NCBI RefSeq assembly: GCF_014650655.1
Contig: NZ_BMVJ01000002.1
Location: forward strand, 9,865 to 45,809
Source: Streptomyces anandii JCM 4720
GTDB lineage: Bacteria > Actinomycetota > Actinomycetes > Streptomycetales > Streptomycetaceae
Length of the DNA stretch: 35,945 nucleotides
Direction: 5' to 3'
The translations under genes were made by a program, and so were the position numbers. Below are positions 8,239-15,712 of the stretch, piece by piece. Numbering within the stretch: the stretch's first letter is position 1; each line of letters starts with the position of its first letter. The notes below the pieces were generated by a model. The model was not told the DNA's origin, did no database searches, and saw only the letters and a list, made by a program, of their open reading frames with translations.

Positions 8239-9654
8239 ATGAGTCCCGTAGTGGTGACATCCGCTGGGAGGGTCCGTGGGGTGGTCCGGGACGGGATCGT
8301 GAGCTTCCGGGGGATCCCCTTCGCCGCTCCGCCCGACGGCCCGTTGAGGTTCCGGCCCCCGGCGCCGGCTCCGGGGTGGGACGAAATCCGGGACGCCGTG
8401 GCGTACGGGGCCGCGCCCCCGCAGTTGGCTCCGGCCCCCGGGGCGCCTGCGGTGTGGCGGCCCGGCGACGGGCTGGACTGCCTGACGGTGAACGTGTGGA
8501 CCTCCGATCCGGGCGCGGCCGGCCTGCCGGTCATGGTGTGGATCTACGGGGGCATGTGGAAGCACGGGTCGTCGAGCATGCCCCAGTACGACGCCACCGC
8601 GCTCGCCGGCTCCGGAGTCGTCGTGGTCACCTTCAACTACCGGGTCGGCTTCGAGGGTTTCGCCCATCTGCCCGGTGTCCCGGACAACCGGGGGCTGCGT
8701 GACCAGATCGCCGCGCTGGAATGGGTCCGGGACAACATCACCGGCTTCGGCGGTGACAGCGGCAACGTGACCGTCTTCGGACAGTCGGCCGGAGCCGCCT
8801 CCACGGCCCTGCTCATGGCCGCCCCGGCGGCCCGGGGCCTGTTCCGGCGCGCGATCGCCCAGAGCGTCCCGGCAGGTGCCCGCACCCTGACCGAGGCCGG
8901 GACCGTCACGGACACGATCGCGCGGGCCGCGGGAGTCCCGGCGGCCTGGGACTCCCTGGCCGCCCTGCCGCCGGAGGCGCTCCTGGCGGTCCAGGACACC
9001 CCGTTGCGCGGCCGCGACGACGGCTTCACCGCCTTCGGGCCCGTCGTCGACGGCGAGTTGGTGACCGGACAGCCCTGGACCGCCCTCGAAGCGGGCGCCG
9101 GCCGCGACGTCGACCTGATCGCCGGGTTCACCCATGACGAATACCTGGGCCAGGGCCCCCTCCCCCCGACAGGGACCGACCTCGGCTCGGTCGCCGAAGC
9201 GGTGGGACTCGACAAGCAGGCGGCCGCCGCCTACCGCGGCGCCCACCCCGAGCTCGGCGACACCGGGCTGTTCACCGTGATGCTGTCCGACGCGCTCGTC
9301 CGGATGCCGACAACCCGGGTCGCCCGCGCTCATGCGAACGCGGGCGGCCGGACCTGGCTGTACGACTTCACCTGGAAGGGCCCCACTCTCGGCGCCGCCC
9401 ACGGAATCGACGTCCCCTTCACCTTCGGCGACGCCACCAGCCGCTACGCCGCCCGGTTCCTCGGCTCGCCCGCACCGGCAGCCTTCGCCGGTCTGTCCGA
9501 GCGACTGCGTACCGCCTGGACCTCTTTCGCCGGTTCCGGCGACCCGGGCTGGCCACGGTTCACGCCGGACCGGCAGACGACCAGACTCTGGGACCTCCCA
9601 CCCGCCGACACCCGGTACCCGCTGGAAGCGTCCTGGCGGATCTGGGACGCGTGA
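8239..9654 (+). CDS. Type-B carboxylesterase / lipase family protein
   Basis: 471 residues from ATG 8239, preceded by GGGGGAGGG. An alpha/beta hydrolase of the para-nitrobenzyl esterase family that cleaves carboxylic esters; the natural substrate is unknown. The family opening FRGIPFAAPP is present, the oxyanion-hole loop is IYGGMW (usually HGGGF/W), the nucleophile is Ser183 in VFGQSAGAAS, the likely acid Glu301 in GFTHDEYL, and His388 in GAAHGIDVPF. The EDCL motif is LDCL. No signal peptide is seen, so it is probably cytoplasmic. It is convergent with the lipoprotein gene at 9666, with only 11 bp between the stops. Confidence 0.9.
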   Translation: MSPVVVTSAGRVRGVVRDGIVSFRGIPFAAPPDGPLRFRPPAPAPGWDEIRDAVAYGAAPPQLAPAPGAPAVWRPGDGLDCLTVNVWTSDPGAAGLPVMVWIYGGMWKHGSSSMPQYDATALAGSGVVVVTFNYRVGFEGFAHLPGVPDNRGLRDQIAALEWVRDNITGFGGDSGNVTVFGQSAGAASTALLMAAPAARGLFRRAIAQSVPAGARTLTEAGTVTDTIARAAGVPAAWDSLAALPPEALLAVQDTPLRGRDDGFTAFGPVVDGELVTGQPWTALEAGAGRDVDLIAGFTHDEYLGQGPLPPTGTDLGSVAEAVGLDKQAAAAYRGAHPELGDTGLFTVMLSDALVRMPTTRVARAHANAGGRTWLYDFTWKGPTLGAAHGIDVPFTFGDATSRYAARFLGSPAPAAFAGLSERLRTAWTSFAGSGDPGWPRFTPDRQTTRLWDLPPADTRYPLEASWRIWDA

Positions 9655-9665
9655 GGCGGCCCCGG

Positions 9666-10205
9666 TCAGCCCTGGGCAAGGCGCGGCGGCGACATGGAGA
9701 TGTGGTCGCCGCAGGCGTCGATCCGGGTGGGGTGGCCGTGGGTGTCCGTGATGGGGATCTCCGTGCGGTCGGACTCGGGGGCGTGCGGTGCGGAGACGAG
9801 GGCGTCGGGCTCGCGGACGCAAGTGGAGCCTGCGCCCTTCGCACCGCTGGGGGTGTACTGGAGGCCCACCGTCAGCTCTTCCCCCTTGCGCAGGGTGATC
9901 GACTCGGGGTGCCCCTGCCCGACTCCGTCGAGACTGTTCGCCTTGCCGTTGTGGATGAGGAGGCCCGGGTAACCGGCGAAGAGGCAGGGTGCCGAACCGC
10001 GGTTGGACGCCGTCAGGTGAGCGTCGCGCCGGCTGCTGCTCTCGCCGGGCTGAAGGACCAGGCTCCACTTGAGGCCACCGGTGCGGCAGTTGGCCGCTGC
10101 CGGGGCCGCCGTCTCGTCCTCGGAGTTCGCGTTGCCGCAGGCCGTCACGGCCACGACGACCCCGAGCACGGCCATGCTGTGGGCGAGGCGCGTCTTCGCT
10201 CGCAT
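9666..10205 (-). CDS. DUF4232-type lipoprotein
   Basis: 179 residues with a lipoprotein signal ending VVAVTAC (lipobox Cys23), so it is likely anchored outside the membrane. The rest resembles DUF4232 proteins: CRTGGLKWSLVLQPGESSS, LTASNRGSAPCLFAGYPGL, ITLRKGEELTVGLQYT. These small beta proteins have no established function. ATG 10205 is preceded by GGGAGGAACG, a clear ribosome-binding site. It is divergent from the ECF sigma gene at 10381 across 175 bp. A second DUF4232 lipoprotein lies at 14736-15497. Confidence 0.85.
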   Translation of the reverse strand: MRAKTRLAHSMAVLGVVVAVTACGNANSEDETAAPAAANCRTGGLKWSLVLQPGESSSRRDAHLTASNRGSAPCLFAGYPGLLIHNGKANSLDGVGQGHPESITLRKGEELTVGLQYTPSGAKGAGSTCVREPDALVSAPHAPESDRTEIPITDTHGHPTRIDACGDHISMSPPRLAQG

Positions 10206-10380
10206 CGTTCCTCCCGGATACCAGAGTGTGCGGCCCGGCCAACGGCCCGCCTTGCCCTCGAACTGCTCACCTGGCTGGATGAGCGCCGAGCGCGATCGGT
10301 TGCGAGGCATGAGCCGTTCGAGGGCGAAAGTTCTGACAGGGATCGGTAAGGATCCTCCGCCTCCGTGACATGTATGAGGT

Positions 10381-10890
10381 GTGGAGACGCTGAAGGCCCG
10401 GAGCGGGCGGGAGCTTGCTGGGCGGTTCACGGACCTGTATGCGCGTGAGCAGCCGCGCGTGTGCGCCTATGTGCACCGGCGGTGCGGTGACCGAGGCGCG
10501 GCCGAGGAGTTGACCGCCGAGGTCTTCCGTACCGCCTGGGAGCGGATGACCGGTGGTCAGGAAGTCGGGAGCGGCTGGCTGTTCGTGACCGCGCGGAACC
10601 TGCTGAGCAACCACTACCGCTCGGTGGCACGCCTGACCGAGCTGCACCGCACGGTCGCCGACGAGTTGGGGCGCGCTCCGGTCTCGGAGCGGGACGACGC
10701 CGTACTCGACGCACTCGACCGGCTCGCGCCCGCGCACCGCGAGGTACTGCTGCTGAGCTACTGGGACGGGCTCAGCGCCACGGAGGCCGGTGAGGTCCTC
10801 GGATGCGGCGCGTCCGCGGTCTGGGTCCGGCTGCACCGGGCACGCAAAGCGTTCCGCGCCGCCTACGATCTGCCCGAGGAGTCAGTGTGA
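10381..10890 (+). CDS. ECF-family RNA polymerase sigma factor
   Basis: 169 residues from GTG 10381. Region 2 (residues about 17-85) includes LYAREQPRVCAYVHRRCG, the AAEELTAEVFRTAWERM helix and WLFVTARNLLSNHYRS. Region 4 (about 105-160) has LAPAHREVLLLSYWDGLSAT and the recognition helix ECxxxxVWVRLHRARKAFR-like segment. No extra C-terminal domain is present. The stop overlaps the next gene (TGATG), so the two are translationally coupled, as is usual for an ECF sigma factor and a membrane-bound partner. The promoter and inducing signal are not evident. Confidence 0.9.
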   Translation: METLKARSGRELAGRFTDLYAREQPRVCAYVHRRCGDRGAAEELTAEVFRTAWERMTGGQEVGSGWLFVTARNLLSNHYRSVARLTELHRTVADELGRAPVSERDDAVLDALDRLAPAHREVLLLSYWDGLSATEAGEVLGCGASAVWVRLHRARKAFRAAYDLPEESV

Positions 10891-11591
10891 TGCGTGTGAA
10901 AGGCCTGATCCGGAGCGTCAATCCGGTGCCGCCCCCGGCGGCGGACCAAGACCTGTCCGCGCGGGCCGAGGGTGAGCTCGCCGCGCTCGTCGGGCCCGAG
11001 GGGCCCGTGGTGAGTGCCGGTTCCGCCAGTGGTCCTTGGCGGTCCTCCCGGCGGGGGGTGCTCCTGGGCGCCGTCGCGTGTGGGGTCGTGCTCGCCGTCG
11101 GGGGCGCCTTCCTCGGTCTGCACGGCGGCTCTCCGTCCGGCTCCGGCAGTCACCGGGCCAGTGGGCCCGGCATCGGGCCCGGCGGCTCCGCCATGGCCGA
11201 CGAGCCGTCCTACGGGAGCACCGCCGAACTGGAGGGTGCCGCGAGCCTCATCGTGCGGGCGCGGGTCGGCGAGGGGCATCAGGAGAGCGTCGAGGGGGTC
11301 GACACGACCGTCGCCACGGCGAAGGTGGTGGCCGGCGCCAAGGGCGCGATCCCGGGAGACTCGGTCGAGGTGGCGTACACGACACCCGGTACCGGGCCCG
11401 AGACCACCTCCTTCACCTCCGGGAAGGAGTACGTCCTCCTGCTCGACAAGGGTCCCGGCGGGCGCTTCGTCCTCGTCAACACCACGCAGGGGTGGTACGA
11501 GGTCCGCGGCAACGCCCCCGTCGCCGGGAAGGACAACCACGTCGGCCTCAGCGCGGGCGTGCGCAAGGCGCTCGGCCTGCACCCGCGGTAG
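10890..11591 (+). CDS. Membrane-anchored partner of the ECF sigma factor (possible anti-sigma factor)
   Basis: 233 residues from ATG 10890 (GTG at 10887 is an in-frame alternative). The N-terminal about 50 residues (LIRSVNPVPPPAADQDLSAR) resemble the cytoplasmic part of CU044_5270-type proteins that often follow ECF sigma genes. One membrane span (RRGVLLGAVACGVVLAVGG) leads to an outside domain: STAELEGAASLIVRARV, VATAKVVAGAKG, GKEYVLLLDKGPGGRFVLV and KDNHVGLSAGVRKALGL. That outer domain is similar to the lipoprotein encoded convergently at 11660-12340. An anti-sigma role is inferred from coupling and topology; a classic zinc anti-sigma motif is absent. Confidence 0.75.
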   Translation: MRVKGLIRSVNPVPPPAADQDLSARAEGELAALVGPEGPVVSAGSASGPWRSSRRGVLLGAVACGVVLAVGGAFLGLHGGSPSGSGSHRASGPGIGPGGSAMADEPSYGSTAELEGAASLIVRARVGEGHQESVEGVDTTVATAKVVAGAKGAIPGDSVEVAYTTPGTGPETTSFTSGKEYVLLLDKGPGGRFVLVNTTQGWYEVRGNAPVAGKDNHVGLSAGVRKALGLHPR

Positions 11592-11608
11592 CGGAACGGA
11601 AGAGCTGC

Positions 11609-11647
11609 GCTGGTGCGCCACGGGTCGCTTCTCCGTGGCGCACCAGC
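11609..11647. terminator. Bidirectional terminator between convergent genes
   Basis: GCTGGTGCGCCACGG, a 9-nt loop, then CCGTGGCGCACCAGC: a perfect 15-bp stem centred in the 68 bp between the sigma-partner stop and the convergent lipoprotein stop. Confidence 0.85.
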
Positions 11648-11659
11648 CGACCGGTGTGG

Positions 11660-12340
11660 CTACTTCGTACGGTTCGCCGTGATCCGGTGGGCCCGGTCGG
11701 CCAGTTGGCCGACCTTGCCCGCGCCGTCGAAGCCCGCGGGAGACACGGCCTTGACCGTGCCGTCCTGCTTCACGCCGTAGAGCGCCTGGACCGGGTTGAC
11801 CAGGTCGTACGGGTGCCCGTTGCCGTGGTCGGCGAGCATCAGCACGTACTTCGGACCGCCCTTGGCGAGGAGCGTGGTGTCCGAGTCGCGGTACTTGACG
11901 CCCTTGTAGGTGCCGCCGAGCTGGCTGACCTCGATGACGGAACCCGCGGCCACGTGCCCGGACAGCGCCCGCGAGACCTTCACCCGGGAGACGGTCACGA
12001 TGACCGGGTCCGCCTCGGCGGCCTCCTTGGCCTTCTTCGCCTCGGCGGGCGAGAGTCCGGCCTGCGGGTTCTTGGCGGGGTCGTTGCCGGCGGGCGCGTC
12101 GGGCAGCATCTTCTCCACCCGGCTGCTGAGCACCGTGCCCTCGACGACGACGTCGGACTTCTTGATGACCTCGTCGAGCGAGGAGTACGCGGGGTAGTCC
12201 GCGTGGTAGGTCACGGTCTCGGCGGCCGGCGCGGAGCCGGCCCCCTTCGCGGAGGTGCCGTCCGCGGAGCAGCCCACGGCGGCGAACGCGGCGAGCATCG
12301 CCGTCCCGGTTATGAGTACGTGCCGTCTCGCGGTGGTCAT
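11660..12340 (-). CDS. Lipoprotein related to the sigma-partner outer domain
   Basis: 226 residues from ATG 12340 (GTG 12343 possible). The signal peptide ends AAFAAVGCSAD (lipobox Cys24). The mature protein contains YSSLDEVIKKSDVVVEGTVL, a Lys/Ala/Glu-rich stretch around LSPAEAKKAKEAAEADP, then VSRVKVSRALSG, GGPKYVLMLADHGNGH, DLVNPVQALYGV and GFDGAGKVGQLADR. The order S-x-x-E-variable-'GT/AR V'-'KV'-'YVLLL/YVLML'-'V(L)VN'-final helix parallels the outer domain of the protein at 10890-11591, so the two look paralogous. It is coupled to the metalloprotease gene upstream by a TGATG overlap. Function is not known. Confidence 0.8.
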   Translation of the reverse strand: MTTARRHVLITGTAMLAAFAAVGCSADGTSAKGAGSAPAAETVTYHADYPAYSSLDEVIKKSDVVVEGTVLSSRVEKMLPDAPAGNDPAKNPQAGLSPAEAKKAKEAAEADPVIVTVSRVKVSRALSGHVAAGSVIEVSQLGGTYKGVKYRDSDTTLLAKGGPKYVLMLADHGNGHPYDLVNPVQALYGVKQDGTVKAVSPAGFDGAGKVGQLADRAHRITANRTK

Positions 12341-12906
12341 CACCTGTAGATCCTCTTCACCTCGGACTTGTCATAGGGCTGCGGCGTCTGCACCCTCGAG
12401 CGGTCGCGGCTGTGCTTCATCAGCGAGACCTTGCTCGTGTTCGGGTTGTCCGCGAGGCTCAGCGCGTGTCCGAGCTCGTGCGTGGTGGTGCTCCGCACCC
12501 ACTTGTCGTACTTGGGTATGGACTTGGTGTCCCGCCAGAGGGTCGTGGCGTTGACCTTGATCTGGAAGGACCGGCTCGAACGCGAACCGGAGGGCGCGTA
12601 CAGGCCGTACCAGCTGGCGCTGTAGTTGCCGGCCGTGTAGCTCGGCTTGGCGCTGGACTTGCGCTGGATGTTCGCCCCGACGCCGGCGCTGTTCCAGTTC
12701 TTGCGGCCGGTGTCGAAGTACTTGACCCATTCGCTGTTGATGCCGACGGTCTTCACGCTGAAGGACCGCTTGGGCATGCCCCCGCTGTAGTACGTCGCGT
12801 AGGCGGGCGCCGTCGTGGCGAGCGTGCCCGCCAGGGCCAGCGCGCCGCACGAGGCGAGTGTGAGTGAGGTGCGGGTGAGCGCGGTGCGTGTGACTCTTCG
12901 CTGCAA
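12340..12906 (-). CDS. Secreted small zinc metalloprotease (matrixin/snapalysin-like)
   Basis: 188 residues from a TTG start at 12906, chosen because GGAGGAG lies 7 nt upstream and the full signal peptide follows (positively charged start, LTLASCGALALAGTLA, cleavage after APAYA). The catalytic motif is TTTHELGHALSLADN: HExxH with a candidate third ligand Asp at the spacing HExxHxxxxxD, and a Met-turn-like VSLMKH about 15 residues on. The family glycine of HExxHxxGxxD is replaced by Ser. The mature protease is only about 155 residues, similar to small neutral proteases. Its stop overlaps the start of the lipoprotein gene (TGATG), so protease and lipoprotein are made together. Confidence 0.85.
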   Translation of the reverse strand: MQRRVTRTALTRTSLTLASCGALALAGTLATTAPAYATYYSGGMPKRSFSVKTVGINSEWVKYFDTGRKNWNSAGVGANIQRKSSAKPSYTAGNYSASWYGLYAPSGSRSSRSFQIKVNATTLWRDTKSIPKYDKWVRSTTTHELGHALSLADNPNTSKVSLMKHSRDRSRVQTPQPYDKSEVKRIYR

Positions 12907-13185
12907 AACTGCTCCTCCGTGAATTGAGCATGCGGCATGGCCGGATGCAGCCTCAGGGAAGGCTTCGAAGGAATTCGGATGCCGACGCCGATGTCGGTGT
13001 GGACGCGGACAGGTCTCGACGCGTCCCGCACATGGCGGTGCATCCCGAAATGCGCTGTTCCCCCTTTTTGGTCCCCCGTTGAACCGGCTGCTTCGCTTGC
13101 GCGAGCCGTGCCTGTGATCAAGATCCAGCCTCACAGACCGCGCCGTTCCCCGCATCGATCCCAAGAAGGAGTAAAGAGTTCCTAC

Positions 13186-13275
13186 TTGAGGGCGATGACA
13201 GCCCGTCCCTCAATCGCTCACATGTTCCATTACGCCACCGGTGTGCGGCCGATGTGCGACCGATGCGCGGCCGAC
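13186..13275. promoter_or_regulatory. Inverted repeat and three 11-bp direct repeats upstream of hemB
   Basis: The 415-bp gap 12907-13321 has no convincing gene. It contains TTGAGGG-N14-CCCTCAA (13186-13213), and three tandem 11-mers GTGCGGCCGAT, GTGCGACCGAT, GCGCGGCCGAC (13243-13275) ending 46 bp before the hemB start. An 11-bp period matches one DNA turn, as in direct-repeat operators of OmpR/PhoB-type regulators; the sequence does not clearly match the PhoP box. The role is inferred from position. Confidence 0.35.
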
Positions 13276-13321
13276 TCCGCGTCGGCAAAGGCACGGCAGC
13301 GGCGGGCGTAGCGTAGAGAGC

Positions 13322-14314
13322 ATGACGAAGTACGGATCCTTCCCCGGTACGCGTCCTCGTCGGCTGCGCACCACCCCCGCGATGCGGCGCATGGTCGCCG
13401 AGACCCGGCTGCACCCGGCGGACTTCATCCTCCCCGCGTTCGTGCGCGAGGGCGTGAGCGAGCCGGTGCCGATCGCCGCCATGCCGGGCGTCGTGCAGCA
13501 CACGCGGGAGAGCCTGAAGAAGGCCGCCGCCGAGGCGGTGGAGGCCGGGGTCTCCGGGATCATGCTCTTCGGGGTGCCGGAGGAGGCCAAGAAGGACGCC
13601 CTCGGCACCGCGGGCACCGACCCGGACGGGATCCTCCAGGTGGCCCTGCGCGATGTGCGCGCCGAGGTCGGGGACGAACTGCTCGTCATGTCCGACCTGT
13701 GCCTGGACGAGTTCACCGACCACGGCCACTGCGGCGTCCTCGACGCCGAGGGCCGCGTCGACAACGACGCCACGCTCGAGCGGTACGCCGAGATGGCCCA
13801 GGTCCAGGCCGACGCGGGCGCCCATGTCGTGGGTCCCAGCGGGATGATGGACGGGCAGATCGGCGTGGTCCGCGACGCGCTCGACCAGATCGGCCGCGAG
13901 GACGTCGCGATCCTCGCCTACACCGCCAAGTACTCCTCGGCCTTCTACGGCCCCTTCCGCGAGGCCGTCGGGTCCTCGCTCCAGGGCGACCGCAAGACCT
14001 ACCAGCAGGACCCGGCCAACCTGCGCGAGTCCCTGCGCGAGCTGGCGCTCGACCTCGAGGAGGGCGCCGACATGGTGATGGTCAAACCGGCCGGCCCCTA
14101 CCTCGACATCCTGGCCCGCGTCGCCGACGCGGTGGACGTACCGGTCGCCGCCTACCAGATCTCCGGCGAGTACTCGATGATCGAGGCCGCCGCCGAGAAG
14201 GGCTGGATCGACCGGGAGCGGGCGATCCTGGAGACCCTCACCGGCATCAAGCGGGCCGGCGCGCGCAACATCCTCACCTACTGGGCCACCGAGGTCGCGC
14301 AGAAGCTCCGCTGA
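13322..14314 (+). CDS. hemB: Delta-aminolevulinic acid dehydratase (porphobilinogen synthase)
   Basis: 330 residues, normal length. It condenses two 5-aminolevulinates to porphobilinogen, the substrate of HemC. The Schiff-base lysine pair is seen as Lys203 in [17 protein letters not shown] and Lys255 in [13 protein letters not shown]. The metal region reads [18 protein letters not shown]: Cys127 and Cys137 are kept but the middle zinc-ligand position (Cys122 in E. coli) is Asp129, a mixed pattern between zinc and magnesium types. [15 protein letters not shown] and [11 protein letters not shown] are family signatures. The gene has its own promoter region and is separated from rex-hemACD by about 5.6 kb. 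Its 3' end overlaps the opposite-strand lipoprotein gene by 37 bp. Confidence 0.97.
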   Translation: MTKYGSFPGTRPRRLRTTPAMRRMVAETRLHPADFILPAFVREGVSEPVPIAAMPGVVQHTRESLKKAAAEAVEAGVSGIMLFGVPEEAKKDALGTAGTDPDGILQVALRDVRAEVGDELLVMSDLCLDEFTDHGHCGVLDAEGRVDNDATLERYAEMAQVQADAGAHVVGPSGMMDGQIGVVRDALDQIGREDVAILAYTAKYSSAFYGPFREAVGSSLQGDRKTYQQDPANLRESLRELALDLEEGADMVMVKPAGPYLDILARVADAVDVPVAAYQISGEYSMIEAAAEKGWIDRERAILETLTGIKRAGARNILTYWATEVAQKLR

Positions 14315-14538
14315 GGCACGGGGGCCGGCGCGTGCTCCCCGCACGGCTGTCCCAGAGACCTCGACGACACCGAGGACGGGCCCTCGTCCCGTACGCCCTC
14401 ACCGTCGTGGCAGCCCGTCAGGGCGGCCGAGGCGGTGAGCACGAGCGCGGCGGCGGCGAGCAGCCGGGTCCGGGCGCGGGTGCGCGCGGATCCGGACACG
14501 GGTGTGCGTGCGGGTGCACGGGTGGGGCGTGCGGGCAT
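14278..14538 (-). CDS. Short lipoprotein, truncated relative of the DUF4232 lipoprotein next door
   Basis: 86 residues from ATG 14538, with AGGGGGA 7 nt upstream. The N-terminus has an Arg/Pro-rich start and a hydrophobic core [18 protein letters not shown] (lipobox Cys43), followed by only about 43 residues ([17 protein letters not shown] and a Cys/Pro-rich end). Signal peptide and the Gly/Asp/Ser start of the mature part resemble the 253-residue lipoprotein at 14736-15497, and the upstream DNA of both genes is similar, but the DUF4232 domain is missing here. Its last 37 bp run into the 3' end of hemB on the other strand. Probably a duplicated copy that lost its 3' part; possibly still exported. 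Confidence 0.55.
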   Translation of the reverse strand: MPARPTRAPARTPVSGSARTRARTRLLAAAALVLTASAALTGCHDGEGVRDEGPSSVSSRSLGQPCGEHAPAPVPQRSFCATSVAQ

Positions 14539-14678
14539 GGTCGGTCCCCCTGTGGACGGGCATGAGCTGGTGACGAGAGGTGGTGCGGCGCCTGGTCGGG
14601 CCCCAGCTTGGTCCGTACGGCCGCCCCGGCGCCACGGTGAGCCGTGAATGTGGGACACCGGGACGCCGGCATGCCATC

Positions 14679-14707
14679 TGACCTGCGGGAACGGCATGCC
14701 CCTGGGA
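14679..14707 (-). repeat. Conserved upstream element, copy A
   Basis: A 29-bp block beginning TGACCTG and ending CATGCCCCTGGGA on the plus strand. It matches 24 of 29 bases of the block at 15652-15680. Each lies about 140-155 bp upstream of a lipoprotein start on the minus strand, so it may be a shared promoter or operator, or simply a trace of the duplication. Confidence 0.55.
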
Positions 14708-14735
14708 TACGGTACGGGACGCCCGGCCGGGACTT

Positions 14736-15497
14736 TCAGTAGGCCAGGGCGGTGTCCAGGCTCGGCTGCCAGTAGGTCACCGTCAGGCTGTTGTCGACGT
14801 GGACGCCCTTCGCGGGGAGGGCCACCCGCGCGATCGAACCGTCGTCGAAGGGGACCGTCAGGGTGTGCACCGTGTGCCCGCCCTCCGCGCTCCCGTCGCC
14901 CGCCGAGAGCAGCACACCCGCGTAACCCGACTTGCCCGGCGCCAGCTCGGTGGGCGCCTGCGGCTTGGTCTGCTCCGCCACCGGCGGGACCGCCTGCGCC
15001 TCGCCGAAGCGCGCCATCGGGTACGCGGGCAACCGGCACGTCCTCGAACCGGTGTTGGTGGCGGTCAGCAGCAGGTGATTGAGCGGACGGGACACCACGG
15101 TGGCGGTGATACGGACGCTCGCGGCACCGCACTTGCCCGGTCCCCGGGACGGCCGGCCGGCCTGGGTACCGCCCTTGCCCGTACCGGTGGAGCCCGACGT
15201 GCCGGAGGAACCGGTGGAGCCCTTGGAACCGGAAGTCCCGCTGCCGGACGTTCCCTTCGAGCCCGTTCCCGAGGTGTTCGGGGACTGCCCGGCCGAGCCG
15301 GCGCCGCCCTCCGCGGACGGGGAGCCCGAGGCGGCGCCCGCGCCGTTCGCGGTCGCGGAGGACGAGGACGAGCCGGCTCCCTCGGTGTCGTCCCCGCCCT
15401 GGCAGGCGGTCAGGGACAGGGCCGCCAGTGCGACCGCGGTCGTGGCGAACAGACGGGTGCGGTGCGTGCGGGCGGTGAATGCGGTGCGTGCGGACAT
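14736..15497 (-). CDS. DUF4232-domain lipoprotein with Ser/Gly/Thr linker
   Basis: 253 residues from ATG 15497 (AGGGG upstream). Lipobox SLTAC puts the lipid-bearing Cys at residue 32. Residues about 35-115 form a low-complexity Ser/Gly/Thr/Lys linker typical of Streptomyces cell-envelope proteins. The C-terminal DUF4232 domain reads KCGAASVRITATVVSRPLNH, LLLTATNTGSRTCRLPAYPM, GVLLSAGDG, VHTLTVPF, DNSLTVTYWQPSLDTALAY. No known activity. It is divergent from a membrane-anchored helix-turn-helix regulator (15713) with a 215-bp shared upstream region, so co-regulation or a sensor-ligand relation is plausible but unproven. Confidence 0.88.
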   Translation of the reverse strand: MSARTAFTARTHRTRLFATTAVALAALSLTACQGGDDTEGAGSSSSSATANGAGAASGSPSAEGGAGSAGQSPNTSGTGSKGTSGSGTSGSKGSTGSSGTSGSTGTGKGGTQAGRPSRGPGKCGAASVRITATVVSRPLNHLLLTATNTGSRTCRLPAYPMARFGEAQAVPPVAEQTKPQAPTELAPGKSGYAGVLLSAGDGSAEGGHTVHTLTVPFDDGSIARVALPAKGVHVDNSLTVTYWQPSLDTALAY

Positions 15498-15651
15498 GGC
15501 TGAACCCCTGTGCGTGTGAAGCGGCGGATCGCGAGCCGCTCGACCGTCACCGGGAGCGGCGTGCCGGGATGACCAGAAGCTTGGGGGAGCGGTCGTCCCG
15601 GCCGCCAGCGGCGCCGGAGGACCAGGGACGCTGGAACGCCGGGAACCACCG

Positions 15652-15680
15652 TGACCTGGAGAAACGTCATCCCCCTGGGA
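15652..15680. repeat. Conserved upstream element, copy B
   Basis: Plus strand begins TGACCTGGAGAAACG and ends CCCCCTGGGA; 24/29 identical to copy A at 14679-14707. It sits in the divergent region between the DUF4232 lipoprotein and the XRE-type regulator, 33 bp before the regulator's GTG, so it could serve either gene. Confidence 0.55.
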
Positions 15681-15712
15681 CGGGGTTCCGGTACACGGGA
15701 GAGGGAGAGACG

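Noticed and set aside
13196..13311. A 38-codon frame ([13 protein letters not shown], with a CDRC pair) before hemB
   Set aside because: Much of it is produced by the 11-bp DNA repeats; there is no ribosome-binding site at proper spacing and no homology that I can recall. A regulatory leader peptide is not excluded.
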